64,000 bases of DNA from Nocardia sp. NBC_00416 (GTDB lineage Bacteria > Actinomycetota > Actinomycetes > Mycobacteriales > Mycobacteriaceae). Within the stretch, counting starts at the first letter, position 1, and every line of letters begins with the position of its first letter. Position numbers and translations under genes: made by a program. Below the pieces are notes generated by a model. It worked only from the letters and a program-made list of their open reading frames with translations, had not been told where the DNA came from and searched no databases. Positions 53,090 through 63,500 of this stretch are shown in pieces. Location: NCBI RefSeq assembly GCF_036032445.1, contig NZ_CP107932.1, positions 436,501 to 500,500 on the forward strand, written 5' to 3'.

Positions 53090-54340
53090 TCACGATTCGG
53101 GCGATTCGAATGCGGCCGGACCTTCTGCGGGTGAGCATGCGAGGATCCGCCCGTAAACCCTTCCGTCGACTTGCGGGGGTGTCCACAGGCCCCACCTCGT
53201 GAGCGGAATGCTCCCGATCCGGCTGCCGTATATGCGTGTGTCGGCTTGTGCCCGGGCGATGACCAGACCCCTCGATCCTTTGTGTGCCGAGGATGTGCGC
53301 GAGGGACTGCCGAAAGCCCGCTTCGGCCCGGGTGGCAGTAGTCGCCTCGGGGGCCACAGTCCACCCGCCGTCTCGGCGTGGCAGTGCTCGCCGCGTACTG
53401 AGTCGGGTCTCTTGGAAGTGAGTGTCAACCTATCGTCGCCGTCGATGGACTTCAGCGGAAAGCTCAGTCCGACAAACGAACCATCGAATTTGTGTACAGG
53501 TCGGCCGCGGACCTGGCTGGCCGTGAACGTGTGGGAAGCTCCCGTCGCGCGGGATTCGCCCATGTAATGGGATGTGTCCGTGTCGAGTTGGTCGAACGGT
53601 TGAGCTTCGTTCGATGTGCCTGCCGCGAGGGTATCGATCGTCATGCGCAAACTGGCCGGGAACTGCGCTGTGACAGCGTGCAGCGCTTCACCTGCATCCG
53701 TCGCCGCTATGCCAAGTCTCCTGGCCATGCGGACCAGCTCAGCAGAAAGACCCGAAGCTCCGAGTGCAGGACCAGGAGAAGGCGTAACGCTTCCTCCGCG
53801 AGGTAAATGGGAGCCTGACTCGATCGACCGTAGGCTCCGGGTGTGAAGCCGGAACTGTGTGGGGGTGTCCGGATTCAGTAGGATGTCGGTTCCGGCGGGC
53901 ACGATGATGGGCAGCGTAACGCCTGGTACCGGCCACCATCGGTCCGCCTCGACTCGGTGTTTGTGTATTGCGGCAGTGGCGATCGCGACGCAGGGAAATC
54001 CATCCGGAGCCGGCCCTATCAGCGGTTCATCGTGCTCGTCGCATCCGATCTCCACCACGGCGCCTCGAAGGGCCGCAAGGACCTCATCACCGTAGAACCC
54101 GTCGCTGTCGGCAACGCGGCTGAGCACAGCATGGATTGGATCGGTCGGCATCGATTCATCGGCGGGGGCGTAGTTCGGGTTGGGTTCGAATGGACCGGGA
54201 ATCCCGTCCGCACCGATCATCCATCCGCCGAGGATCGCCGCTGACGGCGGCATCTCCTCAGGTGCGGTCTCCTGCCAGCCCGGATCGACCTGCACGAACC
54301 AGTCGCCTTGCTGCGCCACATGCGGTGTTGCGTCTTCCAT
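53090..54340 (-). CDS. Type VII secretion-associated protein with a long C-terminal extension
   Basis: 416 residues from ATG 54340. The first ~190 residues (GDWFVQVDPGWQE, GGWMIGADGIPGPFEPNPNY, TDPIHAVLSRVAD, PDGFPCVAIATAAIHKHR, VPAGTDILLNPDTPTQFRL) match the 'T7SS-associated' protein family of actinomycetes, normally about this length. The rest is a separate region with LSAELVRMARRLGIAATDAG, a Thr/Ser-rich part and an Arg-rich tail, which I do not recognise. It could be an added domain or read-through into non-coding sequence. It is encoded beside, but not within, the toxin operon at 57.5-64 kb. Confidence 0.7.
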   Translation of the reverse strand: MEDATPHVAQQGDWFVQVDPGWQETAPEEMPPSAAILGGWMIGADGIPGPFEPNPNYAPADESMPTDPIHAVLSRVADSDGFYGDEVLAALRGAVVEIGCDEHDEPLIGPAPDGFPCVAIATAAIHKHRVEADRWWPVPGVTLPIIVPAGTDILLNPDTPTQFRLHTRSLRSIESGSHLPRGGSVTPSPGPALGASGLSAELVRMARRLGIAATDAGEALHAVTAQFPASLRMTIDTLAAGTSNEAQPFDQLDTDTSHYMGESRATGASHTFTASQVRGRPVHKFDGSFVGLSFPLKSIDGDDRLTLTSKRPDSVRGEHCHAETAGGLWPPRRLLPPGPKRAFGSPSRTSSAHKGSRGLVIARAQADTRIYGSRIGSIPLTRWGLWTPPQVDGRVYGRILACSPAEGPAAFESPES

Positions 54341-54539
54341 GCCCTTGTTCCTGCGCAACATCGAAGGTGTGACTTCCGTGTGCCAACCGATGGATTCCTC
54401 GATATGGGGCGGTCGTCATGCCGGGGGGAGGTCGCGACGATCATTGTCGAAGACACTCGCCCTGCCCGACCTACTCGAAAGCTGTAACAACGCGTTCTCA
54501 GCAGGCGAGAATCCGCACGTACTGCTTCCTCGAACATGC

Positions 54540-54998
54540 TCAGCCGCAGCGAAACTGAGTATAGGTAGCAGGAGGGGCATCTTTCGTTCCATTGCTGTAC
54601 TGGATTTCGACGGTCGCACGGACACGGGTGCATCTGCCGCTCGTAGAAATCTTCGGCAGTCCCGACAGTACTTCCTGATTTCGACTGAGACTCTCGGCGA
54701 GGGTGTCTCCGTTATCCAGTTCGAGCTGAACATGAGTCACTGTGACATTCTTCCGTACACTGTCCCAAACCCAGGCGTAGCCCCAGTTCTTCCGGCAGCT
54801 GGGCGACCAGTACTGTTTCACCGACAGTACGTTTTCAGTGCCGAACCGTCCATATGCAGTGGCCCCGACTTGATAACCGTCCGTGCACTGATCCGGCAGT
54901 CTGTCGGCGCGGGCTGTAGCGGTTGTAGCTATGAGTAGTGCTATCGCGGCAAAGACGGTCCATCCGATGAGCGCTGTCTTGGATATTGTGTTGTGCAA
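54540..54998 (-). CDS. Secreted protein resembling DUF2690
   Basis: 152 residues from TTG 54998, preceded by AAGAGGAAAG. The N-terminus is a signal peptide (KTALIGWTVFAAIALLIATT then ATARA), and the mature part starts DRLPDQCTDGYQVGATAYG. The SVKQYWSPSCRKNWGYAWVW stretch with paired Cys recalls DUF2690, a secreted actinobacterial domain of unknown function. An upstream extension of the frame has no good start. The rare TTG start is inferred from the SD spacing. Confidence 0.6.
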   Translation of the reverse strand: MHNTISKTALIGWTVFAAIALLIATTATARADRLPDQCTDGYQVGATAYGRFGTENVLSVKQYWSPSCRKNWGYAWVWDSVRKNVTVTHVQLELDNGDTLAESLSRNQEVLSGLPKISTSGRCTRVRATVEIQYSNGTKDAPPATYTQFRCG

Positions 54999-55394
54999 CT
55001 TTCCTCTTTTCGTTTGGACGCCATAACTTCTGAGGGAACTCTGACGCAGGCTCAGCTGATCGACAGTGCGAGATCGGCCTTGTCCGGGCCAGCCGATCCT
55101 CTCGCTCAATGCCAGAGTGGCATCGCAGGGACGTCGCCCTGGCAATCATCCCCGCGCCCACTCGCGCAATGTGCCGGCGCGGGCAACTGGCAAGTCAACT
55201 GCGTATCACCTATCCGTGCAGCAGCACCTTGGGTGAGCTGTGCCATCGGTAGTAGCGGTGCCTTCCTCGTCATCCGATTAGAGGTGAGAACGGGCTGAGG
55301 AGAAAGTGGACCGGTACTTCCTTCAGGATCTCTTCATGGTGTCGATGCGGCTGTCGACAGTTCGTCGACCTGGACGAGTGAGTCCGAACCCTGG

Positions 55395-55875
55395 TCAAGG
55401 GTCGTAGGCGATGAGTGACCGTGTGACCGGTACGCCGGTGGTGTGGTTGTGCCAGATCGCGGCGGTCATCGCGAGCACGCGTTGAGCGACGCGGACCGCG
55501 ATACCGGCGAAGCTGCGTCCGCCGTGGTCTTCGAGGTCGAGTCGGCCTTTGAGGGTGTCGTTGACCGACTCGATCAGCTGCCGCACCTTCTTCAGCAGCG
55601 GCTGATCGTAGCGGGTCTTCTCGTCTCTGCGGGACGGACGCAGCATGGTGAGCACGTACTCACCCAGCAGCCGTAACCAGCCCACCCGGCCACCTCCGAC
55701 CGCTTGACCGTGGGCCGGGACCGACCACACGGCACCGGGGTCGAGTCCACGATCCAGCAGTTATCGAGCCGGAATTCGCTGGATCGGACCAGTATCCGGA
55801 TGATCCGTTCGACCAGACCCAGCGCTCCCCGCAGGCGTTTTCTGTAGCCGGACTGCTGCGGCAGATACGGAAACA
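55395..55875 (-). mobile_element. IS982-family transposase relic
   Basis: The minus strand first reads MFPYLPQQSGYRKRLRGALG, WIVDSTPVPCGRSRP and RSEVAGWAGYG, then after a frame change LRPSRRDEKTRYDQPLLKKV, RQLIESVNDTLKGRLDLEDHG and VTRSLIAYDP. These are the N-terminal catalytic strand and C-terminal part of an IS982-type transposase, with the middle of the catalytic core deleted. Not functional. Confidence 0.75.
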
Positions 55876-56203
55876 TCCCGGTCGGATGCTGGCCCGCGTT
55901 TCGCCAGACAACCGTGGGAAGAACCCAGCCCGGCGTGTGATTATTGGGGCACCACAGGATCTGGAGCACGTCGCAGCCCGGTGGGAAGGGAACGACGTCG
56001 GGTACATCGGCTCGGAAGATCTGCGCGCCGGGAACCATCGCGTCGTGCTCCTAACACGTAGGCCACGGTTCCCGCGCCGGCCACAACAGAGGGCCGCCGA
56101 TCGAGCTGTCGTGGTGGGTGGGCTCGCCCGCATGCGGGTGCAACCGCACCGCTTCCTGCCGGAAGGGCACAACCTCCGGAAACAGCTCCTCGACATTCAC
56201 CGG
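55876..56203 (-). pseudogene. Eroded hypothetical protein gene (DUF1963-like)
   Basis: Minus-strand reading gives NVEELFPEVVPFRQEAVRLH, SSIGGPLLWPAREPWPTC and a stop, then GAQIFRADVPDVVPFPPGCD with VLQILWCPNNH, before the IS982 relic cuts it off. The proline-rich VPFPPGCDVLQILWCP segment recalls actinobacterial DUF1963/YwqG-like proteins, a weak assignment. The in-frame stop and the truncation make it a pseudogene. Confidence 0.45.
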
Positions 56204-56458
56204 ACGGGGTGGAGTACAGCGGGTCACATCGCAACACTACTCAGGATTGATCACATTGGGACTTACTCGTCCGGTGCCATATCAGGCAACACCTGCCCTG
56301 GCGATGCACCGGTTGCGTCCCGTCGCTGGACGATTCGGCCGCGCCGGAGTTTTCGCCGGGGCCGACATGGTTGAGATACGAGACCTCGACGATGACGAAG
56401 GTCGTCGTGCTACGGATTGTGCCGCGAGGGGTGACCTGGTGGCGGACGCAGACCTCTA

Positions 56459-57568
56459 GGGCCTGTGTCGAAGTAACAGGTGGGGTGGCACCGCTATGCG
56501 GTGCCACCCCACCTGCTGATTTCTGAAACATGTTGGCCGCGTTGGCAAATAGGCGAGGTCTCCGGTAAGTCGGTTGAACGACCAAGTAAAACCGAAGACC
56601 GACCGGAGACCTCATGGCCAGCGTAGCGGTGACGGGGCGCGCGGATCTGACCGATGCGCAATGGGCGCGGTTGCAGCCGCTGCTGCCCCGTAACCAGAAG
56701 ACGGGCCGTCCGCCCGTGTGGACGAAACGACAACTCATCAACGGAATCAGATGGCGCACCCGCGTCGGTTGCCCGTGGCGCGATATCCCAGCCCACTACG
56801 GATCCTGGTCGGCGATCTATGGGCTTTTCCGGCGATGGCAGCGAACCGGAGCTTGGGCAGTGATCCTGAAAACGCTGCAAGCCTGCGCCGAGGCCGCCGG
56901 TGCGATCAGATGGCAGATCAGCGTCGACTCCACGATCATGCGAGCCCATCAGCACGCGGCCGGGGCCCGCCGCGACCCCGACAATCAAGCTGAACCACCG
57001 AGCGGCCCCGGTGAGCGCGAACCCGGTGACCATGCCCTGGGCCGGTCACGAGGCGGATGGACAACAAAACTACATTTGACCTGCGAGGACCGTTGCCGGG
57101 TGATGAGCATGCTGCTCACCGGCGGCCAGGCCGGCGACAGTCCGCACTTCGCGGCGGTCCTCGACCGGATCCAGATCCCCGCATCCGGGAGCCGGGCCCG
57201 CCGACGACCGGATCGCGTACTGGCCGACAAGGCGTACTCCAGTCGCGGCAACCGCAACTGGCTGCGTCGGCGCGGGATCAAAGCCACGATCCCGGTGCCC
57301 GACGGTCAAGCCGGCCACCGCCGGGCCCGCGGTTCGGCCGGTGGACGACCACCGGCGTTCGATCCGGTGATCTACCGTGACCGCAACACCATCGAACGCG
57401 GCATCAACCAGCTCAAACAACACCGTGCAGTCGCCACCCGATTCGACAAACTCGCCGTCCGCTACCTCGCAACCATCCACATCGCCGCGATCAACCAATG
57501 GCTCCGCCACCCATGAGCAGTGGGCGGGCCGTCGGCCCGCCCACTGCTCACCACTTCGACACACGCCC
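56459..57568 (+). mobile_element. Complete IS5-family element
   Basis: 1110 bp. Terminal repeats GGGCCTGTGTCGAAG and, from the right, GGGCGTGTGTCGAAG are flanked by TA on each side. Both ends carry near-terminal perfect hairpins (56477-56494 with 56498-56515; 57514-57530 with 57534-57550). One transposase gene. Relics of the same type lie at 5524-5639 and 8155-8497. Confidence 0.92.
56614..57516 (+). CDS. IS5-family transposase (single ORF)
   Basis: 300 residues. The DUF4096-type N-terminus (DLTDAQWARLQPLLPRN, KRQLINGIRWRTRVGCPWRD) precedes a DDE_Tnp_1 core with Asp in SVDSTIMRAHQHAAG, Asp in DRVLADKAYSSRG and Glu in RDRNTIERGINQLKQHRAVA. Complete and apparently functional; the element has intact ends too. 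Confidence 0.92.
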   Translation: MASVAVTGRADLTDAQWARLQPLLPRNQKTGRPPVWTKRQLINGIRWRTRVGCPWRDIPAHYGSWSAIYGLFRRWQRTGAWAVILKTLQACAEAAGAIRWQISVDSTIMRAHQHAAGARRDPDNQAEPPSGPGEREPGDHALGRSRGGWTTKLHLTCEDRCRVMSMLLTGGQAGDSPHFAAVLDRIQIPASGSRARRRPDRVLADKAYSSRGNRNWLRRRGIKATIPVPDGQAGHRRARGSAGGRPPAFDPVIYRDRNTIERGINQLKQHRAVATRFDKLAVRYLATIHIAAINQWLRHP

Positions 57569-57996
57569 TAGCGACGGTCGCCTTCACAGGCGTCGAGGTG
57601 TACGGCGGACAGGTAGTGCGTGCTCCGAGGGTTGACGTCTGCGGACAGTAGGAGCTTGCGGTCCGATGGGGCGAGGACCTCGGTCAGTTCGTGGATTGGG
57701 TAGCCGAAGAGGTCGAAGTCGCCGAAGGCGACCGGAACGTCGGCGGCTCGGTCCAGGAGCTGCTCGGTCCGCTCGACGATCAAGTGCCCCATGGTCTGCT
57801 CGGCGCAAGCTGTGCAGGCATAGGCCGTGACCAGAATGCCGCGGTGGACGAAGAAGAAGGTCCAGTGCGCTCCGCACATCCACCCGCCGACGCGGATGTC
57901 CGCCAGAGTTGACGCCGTCCAATGCGCCGCATGCTCGGTCATCCCGAATCGCAGGACGCCCGCGTTCGCTGGGAGGTCGAGGCCGGTGCCCGGCAT
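57568..57996 (-). CDS. Conserved hypothetical protein, possible immunity protein
   Basis: 142 residues from ATG 57996. PGTGLDLPANAGVLRFGMTE is a hallmark of a group of actinobacterial proteins with an LRFGMT motif, followed by two half-domains ending FGDFDLFGYPIHELTEVL. Two Cys pairs (WMCGAHW, CTACAEQ). It stands divergently upstream of the toxin operon, so an immunity role is plausible but unproven. Its stop codon TAG is formed at the right end of the IS5 element: the insertion used the TA of the original stop, so the protein is unchanged. Confidence 0.6.
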   Translation of the reverse strand: MPGTGLDLPANAGVLRFGMTEHAAHWTASTLADIRVGGWMCGAHWTFFFVHRGILVTAYACTACAEQTMGHLIVERTEQLLDRAADVPVAFGDFDLFGYPIHELTEVLAPSDRKLLLSADVNPRSTHYLSAVHLDACEGDRR

Positions 57997-58284
57997 CAAT
58001 CGAAAGGTCACTCGAACAGACTGCCGTGACGCGTCGGTCGAGTCGCTCCGCGTGCGTTCCGTTCGTCCCGACACGGGTTTCGGAGTTCAATGATTCGGTG
58101 GCGTCATCGTGTTCGGTGAGTATGTCCAACAAGGACTCTGAGGAAATTCTGAAAGGCATGGCGTAGGGCTTTCGATCGGATCTTGGTCGTGGAACCGTCG
58201 ATAGTCGAAGTGTCGTGGCCCTGCGGGCGCCCCCTATGCCACGAAACACCGAGCAGGACTGATGACGATCGGCGGAAGCGGACT

Positions 58285-59580
58285 GTGAGCGATCAGAACA
58301 TTGGGAAACCGGGTGACGCCGACGAGAAGGACGAGCCGCCGGACATCGGTTTCAGTCTGCTGGATGGTCCCGACGGAACTGCCGAGCCAGGGGAAGAGCC
58401 CGGAGCTGACGGCCGGGACCAGGCGTTGGCGCGGCAGATTGCCGATGCGCTCGGTGAAGCAGGTCCTTCCGGTTGGCTGCAGTTGGACGCGGTGTTCGCG
58501 CTGACGACGACAACCGGTGTCGCCGAGGTCGTCTACAGCGATGGCGAGCGTTCGATGCGGGCCGAGCCGCCGGCGCCCGTGCTGGCGCAGGCGCGGAAAC
58601 ACCGGGCGCTGGTCGCGGAGTTGGACGGGGGGCCGTGGTGGCGGCTGCTGGTGCGGTTGAATTCCGAGGGCGAATTCGAGGTCGACTACGACTATGGCGC
58701 CGAGCCGTTCCCGGACGGGCAGTTGTTCGAGCCGGAGGCCTATCGCACCGATTTGGCGGAGTATCCGCGCGACACGCTGCCGGTGTGGCTGGCGGCGTAC
58801 ATCGGTCACCGCAACCGTCAGAGGCGTACGCCGCAGGATGCCGCTGCAGCGTTCAGGGCGGACAGGGACGCGAAGGTGTGGCCGAACCCGGCCGAGAACG
58901 AGTTCCCGGACTTCCCCGAGATGTGGGCTCGGTGGGCATGTATCGCTGCGGCATTCGTGGCCGCGGGAGCCGACTGGGGTCCGCGGGTATTCCCGTCGAC
59001 GGGTTGGTTCGAGAGCTCGCGGCGCGGGGGTTCCACGCTGTATTCGCTGCCGGGCGGGCGGGCGGTGCTGTCGGGTGGGGTATGGGCGTCTCCGAGTTTG
59101 GACGCCACCTACAACGAGGGTGCGGCGATGCCGGAGTTCTTCGCGGGCGCTCCCGACTGGGTTGCCGACCCAGTGTTGAACCCACGATCGGTGACCGGAT
59201 TGATGTCGTTCGTCTACTGGTGGGAGGGCGGTCGCTGGTACCGGGGTGAATCCCCGGCAGCAGAAGAATGTGTCACCGCTGTGCCCGGGGTATGGACCGT
59301 GAACACGGTGGTCGGCATCGTCGCCGGTCTGGCCGCGACGCAACCGAGTATCGAACAACGAGCCGCCGCCGCTGCGCTGGTGTCGGCCGCTGAGGTCGGT
59401 GTGGTCACCCGGGAAACGGTGGTGAACCTGTTCGGTGACGACGGTCGGTTCGATCTCGATGGTGCGATGTACCAGCTGGCGCTGGCAGGGGTGTTGGCCT
59501 CGCTGCCGCAGCAGAGTTTCCTGGGCCGGCTAGAGGCGGTGCGTATGAGCACGTTCGGCTCGACCACGCGGGAAGGATGA
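58285..59580 (+). CDS. YezG-like immunity-domain protein
   Basis: 431 residues from GTG 58285 with GCGGAAG upstream. Residues ~60-180 match the immunity protein YezG/DUF600 fold (SGWLQLDAVFALTTTTGVAE, WWRLLVRLNSEGEFEVDYDY, YPRDTLPVWLAAYI). A C-terminal domain of ~240 residues follows (WARWACIAAAFVAAGADWGP, LPGGRAVLSGGVWASPSLDA), probably the second module seen with these proteins. It starts the operon that continues with WXG100-like, YbaB-like and toxin genes, and presumably protects the cell from the toxin. Confidence 0.8.
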   Translation: MSDQNIGKPGDADEKDEPPDIGFSLLDGPDGTAEPGEEPGADGRDQALARQIADALGEAGPSGWLQLDAVFALTTTTGVAEVVYSDGERSMRAEPPAPVLAQARKHRALVAELDGGPWWRLLVRLNSEGEFEVDYDYGAEPFPDGQLFEPEAYRTDLAEYPRDTLPVWLAAYIGHRNRQRRTPQDAAAAFRADRDAKVWPNPAENEFPDFPEMWARWACIAAAFVAAGADWGPRVFPSTGWFESSRRGGSTLYSLPGGRAVLSGGVWASPSLDATYNEGAAMPEFFAGAPDWVADPVLNPRSVTGLMSFVYWWEGGRWYRGESPAAEECVTAVPGVWTVNTVVGIVAGLAATQPSIEQRAAAAALVSAAEVGVVTRETVVNLFGDDGRFDLDGAMYQLALAGVLASLPQQSFLGRLEAVRMSTFGSTTREG

Positions 59581-59589
59581 GGGTGGGAC

Positions 59590-59949
59590 ATGGTGCACAA
59601 CAGGGGGGTCGATGTCGATACCGGTGCCCTGGGCGAGGCAGCCGGTGATCTCGCTGATGTCCAGGAAGCGCTGGCCGAGCACAGCAGGACGGCCGCGGCG
59701 TTGTGGGGCCAGTTCATGAAGATCACTGCCGGCTGTTCTTTCAGCAAGGACTTTATTCAGGACAAGAACGGGCAACAGGGTCTCGATACGCAGTTCCATG
59801 CCGTGCTCGAGGGAAATGATAGTGCGGTCGAGGTGGTCGGTGCCGCGTCCGAGGGGCAGATGGATGCGGCGGAGTCGCTGCGTAATGTCGATATTGGAGC
59901 TGGTCACACTATTCGGAACACTGTTCCGAGCGTCACAGTGAAGGGATGA
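59590..59949 (+). CDS. WXG100-like/ESX-type small protein
   Basis: 119 residues, helical, with a central LWGQFMKITAGCSFSKDF and a following helix, resembling the two-helix hairpin of ESX-type secretion partners although the exact WXG is LWGQF. It starts 9 bp after the YezG-like gene. Such proteins help export the adjacent toxin through a type VII system. Called from context and length more than from exact motif. Confidence 0.7.
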   Translation: MVHNRGVDVDTGALGEAAGDLADVQEALAEHSRTAAALWGQFMKITAGCSFSKDFIQDKNGQQGLDTQFHAVLEGNDSAVEVVGAASEGQMDAAESLRNVDIGAGHTIRNTVPSVTVKG

Positions 59950-59952
59950 GGC

Positions 59953-60444
59953 ATGGCGGATGATTTTGCCGACGCGTCCCTTGCGGAGGCAATGGATTAC
60001 TTTCGGGATGAGATGCAGTTGATTTCGCAGTTGCAGGTGCAGCGGGCGCGGCTCACCGCTTCGGCTTCGGTGCGGGATCGGCGGGTTACGGTTTCGGTGA
60101 ACGCTGATGGTGTGGTGATCGAGACCAAGTTTTCTTCGGATGTCGATGATTTGGATTATGACGAGCTTGCCGCGGCGATGACCCAGGCTGCTCAGCAGGC
60201 CGCTGCGGAGGTCATGCGCCTGACCGAGGAACTCTTGCAGCCATTGACCGAGCGAAATGTGGCGATGCCCAAGTTTTCCGATCTGGTCGAGGGGTTTCCC
60301 GATGTGCAGGGACAGGTCCCGGTCACGCCGGTCGTGTCGCTGGCCCCGCCGAATGCGTTGGAGCGTAGAGAGGTGGTCGACGACGAACCGGGTTGGGTTC
60401 GGCCGTCGGACAGGCCTTCTAGGATTTACGATTCCGGCCGGTGA
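59953..60444 (+). CDS. YbaB/EbfC-family protein
   Basis: 163 residues. The N-terminal ~100 residues match YbaB (SVRDRRVTVSVNADGVVIET, DLDYDELAAAMTQAAQQAAA), with a Pro-rich tail (VTPVVSLAPPNAL). In actinobacteria such genes are regularly next to WXG100-type toxin loci; whether they bind DNA or chaperone the effector is not settled. 3 bp after the previous stop. Confidence 0.85.
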   Translation: MADDFADASLAEAMDYFRDEMQLISQLQVQRARLTASASVRDRRVTVSVNADGVVIETKFSSDVDDLDYDELAAAMTQAAQQAAAEVMRLTEELLQPLTERNVAMPKFSDLVEGFPDVQGQVPVTPVVSLAPPNALERREVVDDEPGWVRPSDRPSRIYDSGR

Positions 60445-60508
60445 CCTCGAATTGAAGCGTCTGCTGATCCGGTGCTACCGAATACCGCTGGGGTTCGGGT
60501 GATCTGAC

Positions 60509-63500
60509 GTGGGTATTCCGTTTCCCCCTCCGGGGATGGAGTGGCTCAGCTATCTGGTCGGTGTCGAGCTTCCGTCGATCGATGAAAACGATGCGGGCGA
60601 GGTGCAGCAGGGTTTCGAGTATCTGCGGCGGGAAATCGACAGTATTGTGATTCCGGCGATGGCCATGGCGCGAAATAGGACGCGTCGGGCATACCCGGAG
60701 GGTGACGGCGCGGATGGCATCGACGAATATCTGGCCCAGATAATTTCGCATAGTGAAAGTGTTGCCGACGGCTATGGTGAGCTGGCCAGGGGGATCCACA
60801 GTTACCGCGGTCAGGTTGTCTCAGCGAAGCTGAATGGCATCTTCGGGTTGATCTGGTTGGGCACCGAGTTCGCCGGCAGCAGCCTGTGGGGTCCGGGTGC
60901 ACCGTTGAGGCAGGCATATGCGGTGTCGACGACCCGTATTTTCTTCCGTTGGCTGGCCTCGCGGGTTACGCAGGAAACCGCGGAAATATTGGCGCGTATG
61001 GCCGCGAGGATCGGGATCGAGAATACCTCGCGGCTGGTCAGGGGGATCACCAGCAAAGTGGTGGTCGAAGCTGTGGAGCGCGGGGTGACGGAAGCGGTTA
61101 GAGAGTTACTTCAAGGGGGTGGGCAGGAGGCAATCGTCCAGGGCGAGCTTATTCGTGAGGGTTATCAAGACAGCCTGGACTGGAATGCCATTACACAAAC
61201 TATGGCGATCTCCACCGTTGGTGGCGGTTTTGGTGGGGTCGGCGGGTTAGGTATGGAGAACCTGACTCGCAAGCTCCACTGGGACAGTGGTGGTCTCTGG
61301 GACCGGATACGAACCGGTGTTGCGGTCGGTAGTGGCGCGGGGATCATCGGTCAGGCAGGGGCGATGGTCGCCAACGGGGTTATCTACGACAACTGGCAGA
61401 CCGATAGGTATGCCTGGTTCGGCGCTGTCGCCAATGGTGTTGTCCCGGGGGCGATGAGCAATCTGCGTAGGCCTCGGGTCGGCGAAGGCCAGCGGATGCG
61501 GCGCAGCGACTTCACGCTCGTCGCCGGGCAGCCGGGGGAACCCCAGGTCGGTGATGGCAGCGCGACCAGGAGCGGGACCGGCTCCCGCTCGGCTGATCCG
61601 GCGCGCGCGGCAGCTGCGGCCGGCAGTGTGGTCGGGAGCGGCCGGGCTGCCGGGGCGGCGGCGGAGGCGGCGCACGCGAATCAGGGCCGCGGCAGCGCCC
61701 CTGGCGTGACCGGTCCCGTCCTCATGGATACCGATAGGAATGCGGGCGATGCTTCAGTAGCGCAGTCGAATACGGCCACGGATGGGTCTTCGGACATCTC
61801 GCAGGCAACGGCGCCGACCGCGACTGGTCCTACGACGGCAGCATTCGCCGCAACCGCCGACACCGATGCCGCACCGACGAGTGGTGCAGCGGGGGCAGCC
61901 ACGCACAGTGGGGTATCGGGCACGGGAATGCAGCAGCAGGTCACGGGAGCGGACAGTGAACCCACCAGAACCGCGGCGAGCGACCCCGTCCCGGTCGGCG
62001 GGCGAAATACGATCAGCACCGACCCTCCGCCCGCGGCCCTTGTCGGCGAGCCGCTCATCCCACAGAGCCCCGGCGTTCCCGCCTCCGATTCGTATATATC
62101 CGGCACACCACCTATTGCTGCAACGCCTTCTGCTACTACACCGGCGGCGGTCTCGGGTGCGGGTAGCGTCTCAGGTACCGAACCGCACGGGACGGCACGC
62201 AGCGGAACCAGAGGGGCCGCCTCTTCCGATGCTGGAGTTGCCTTCCGGAATGCCATGAGCGAGAGCTCCGGGCTCGTCGCAGACATACAAGCAGCTGGCT
62301 TGCCTGGCCGCAGGACCGCTGATAAGGCTGACCCTCATATGTCGGCCACTGGCCCCGGGTCACCGGCCGGCTTCTCCACCACACAACCGGATTCGGGCCA
62401 CGTCAGCACGTCGGCAGCAGATCCTCGGCAGACCCGAACCCATGCGGATGAAGCCGGCGCAACGGCCCAACCCGATGGTGCGGTGAAGCCGGATCCAGAG
62501 GGTGGGCCTCAGGCTGATTCGGGCACCGATGGTGGCAATCGGACAGCGGATGAGACGCCTAATAACCTCGTAAGCGTTGGAGATTCGAGTTCCTCGGATA
62601 ATGCGGCAGCCGGGGGTCCGGGTGCGGATAACGTTGTCTTGGCAGGTCAGTGTGCTGTTCAGTCGACGAACGTGTTGGCGGTGCAGTACCCGACTGCGGG
62701 CATCCGACCGGTTGGGCCGTGCGATCCGGCTGGTTTGGGGTCTGCCGAGTTTGAAAGGCTGATCGGTGCGGAGTTGATCCGATCTGGGAGCAATCTGGCA
62801 CCTGGTCCGTCGTTGGAGTCGAAGCGGCTCTACACCGAGGCTCAAGCCGAGCGTCGCCGACTACGTGATGAGGCCAAGGGCCTGAAGAGGGCCCAGCATG
62901 AGCGCCAGATCAAGCGCACCAGGCGGATCAGCCGCACGCAGGTGCGGCTGGAGACCGTCCTGCAGCAGCTGCAGGACGGGCAGCCCATCGCTGTCGGCAT
63001 ACGCCACCAGCTGGATCGAATAACCGCGCGCACTGGCCAGACCGCCGAACAAGCTTTGCAGCAACGTATCCAGAACTTGAAAGATCGCGCCGCGAACCTC
63101 GAGCGGATCGAACAGCGGCAGACCGAAGAGCGTGAGCACCAGCTGGAGACCAAGGCCCGCGACGAAAGAGACCGGCTGCTGAAGCTGTCTCGAGATGTCG
63201 GGGAGATGACTCCCGAGCAATGGCACCAGATGTCGCCGTTCCATCAGCTCGAACACCAGACGAAAATTCTGGGTGAGGGTGGCACCTTGGTGACAGTGTT
63301 CGCCTTCGATACTTCGGGGAAGAACAACGTCGGCGGGCACGTGGTGCACCTGTCGGTCGAGCATGATGTGGTGTTGGTCGTCGAACCGGCGACCGGGTTG
63401 AAGAAGGTCTTCACCCCGGATGCGATCCCGGACGTGACGAAGAAGATCTGGGTCACCTCGATCCGGTCGGACGGCTCGAAGATGACCCCGTATGTCTTGA

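Noticed and set aside
58234..59358. 374-codon minus-strand frame
   Set aside because: Antisense of the YezG-like gene; Arg/Pro-rich and without a start signal.
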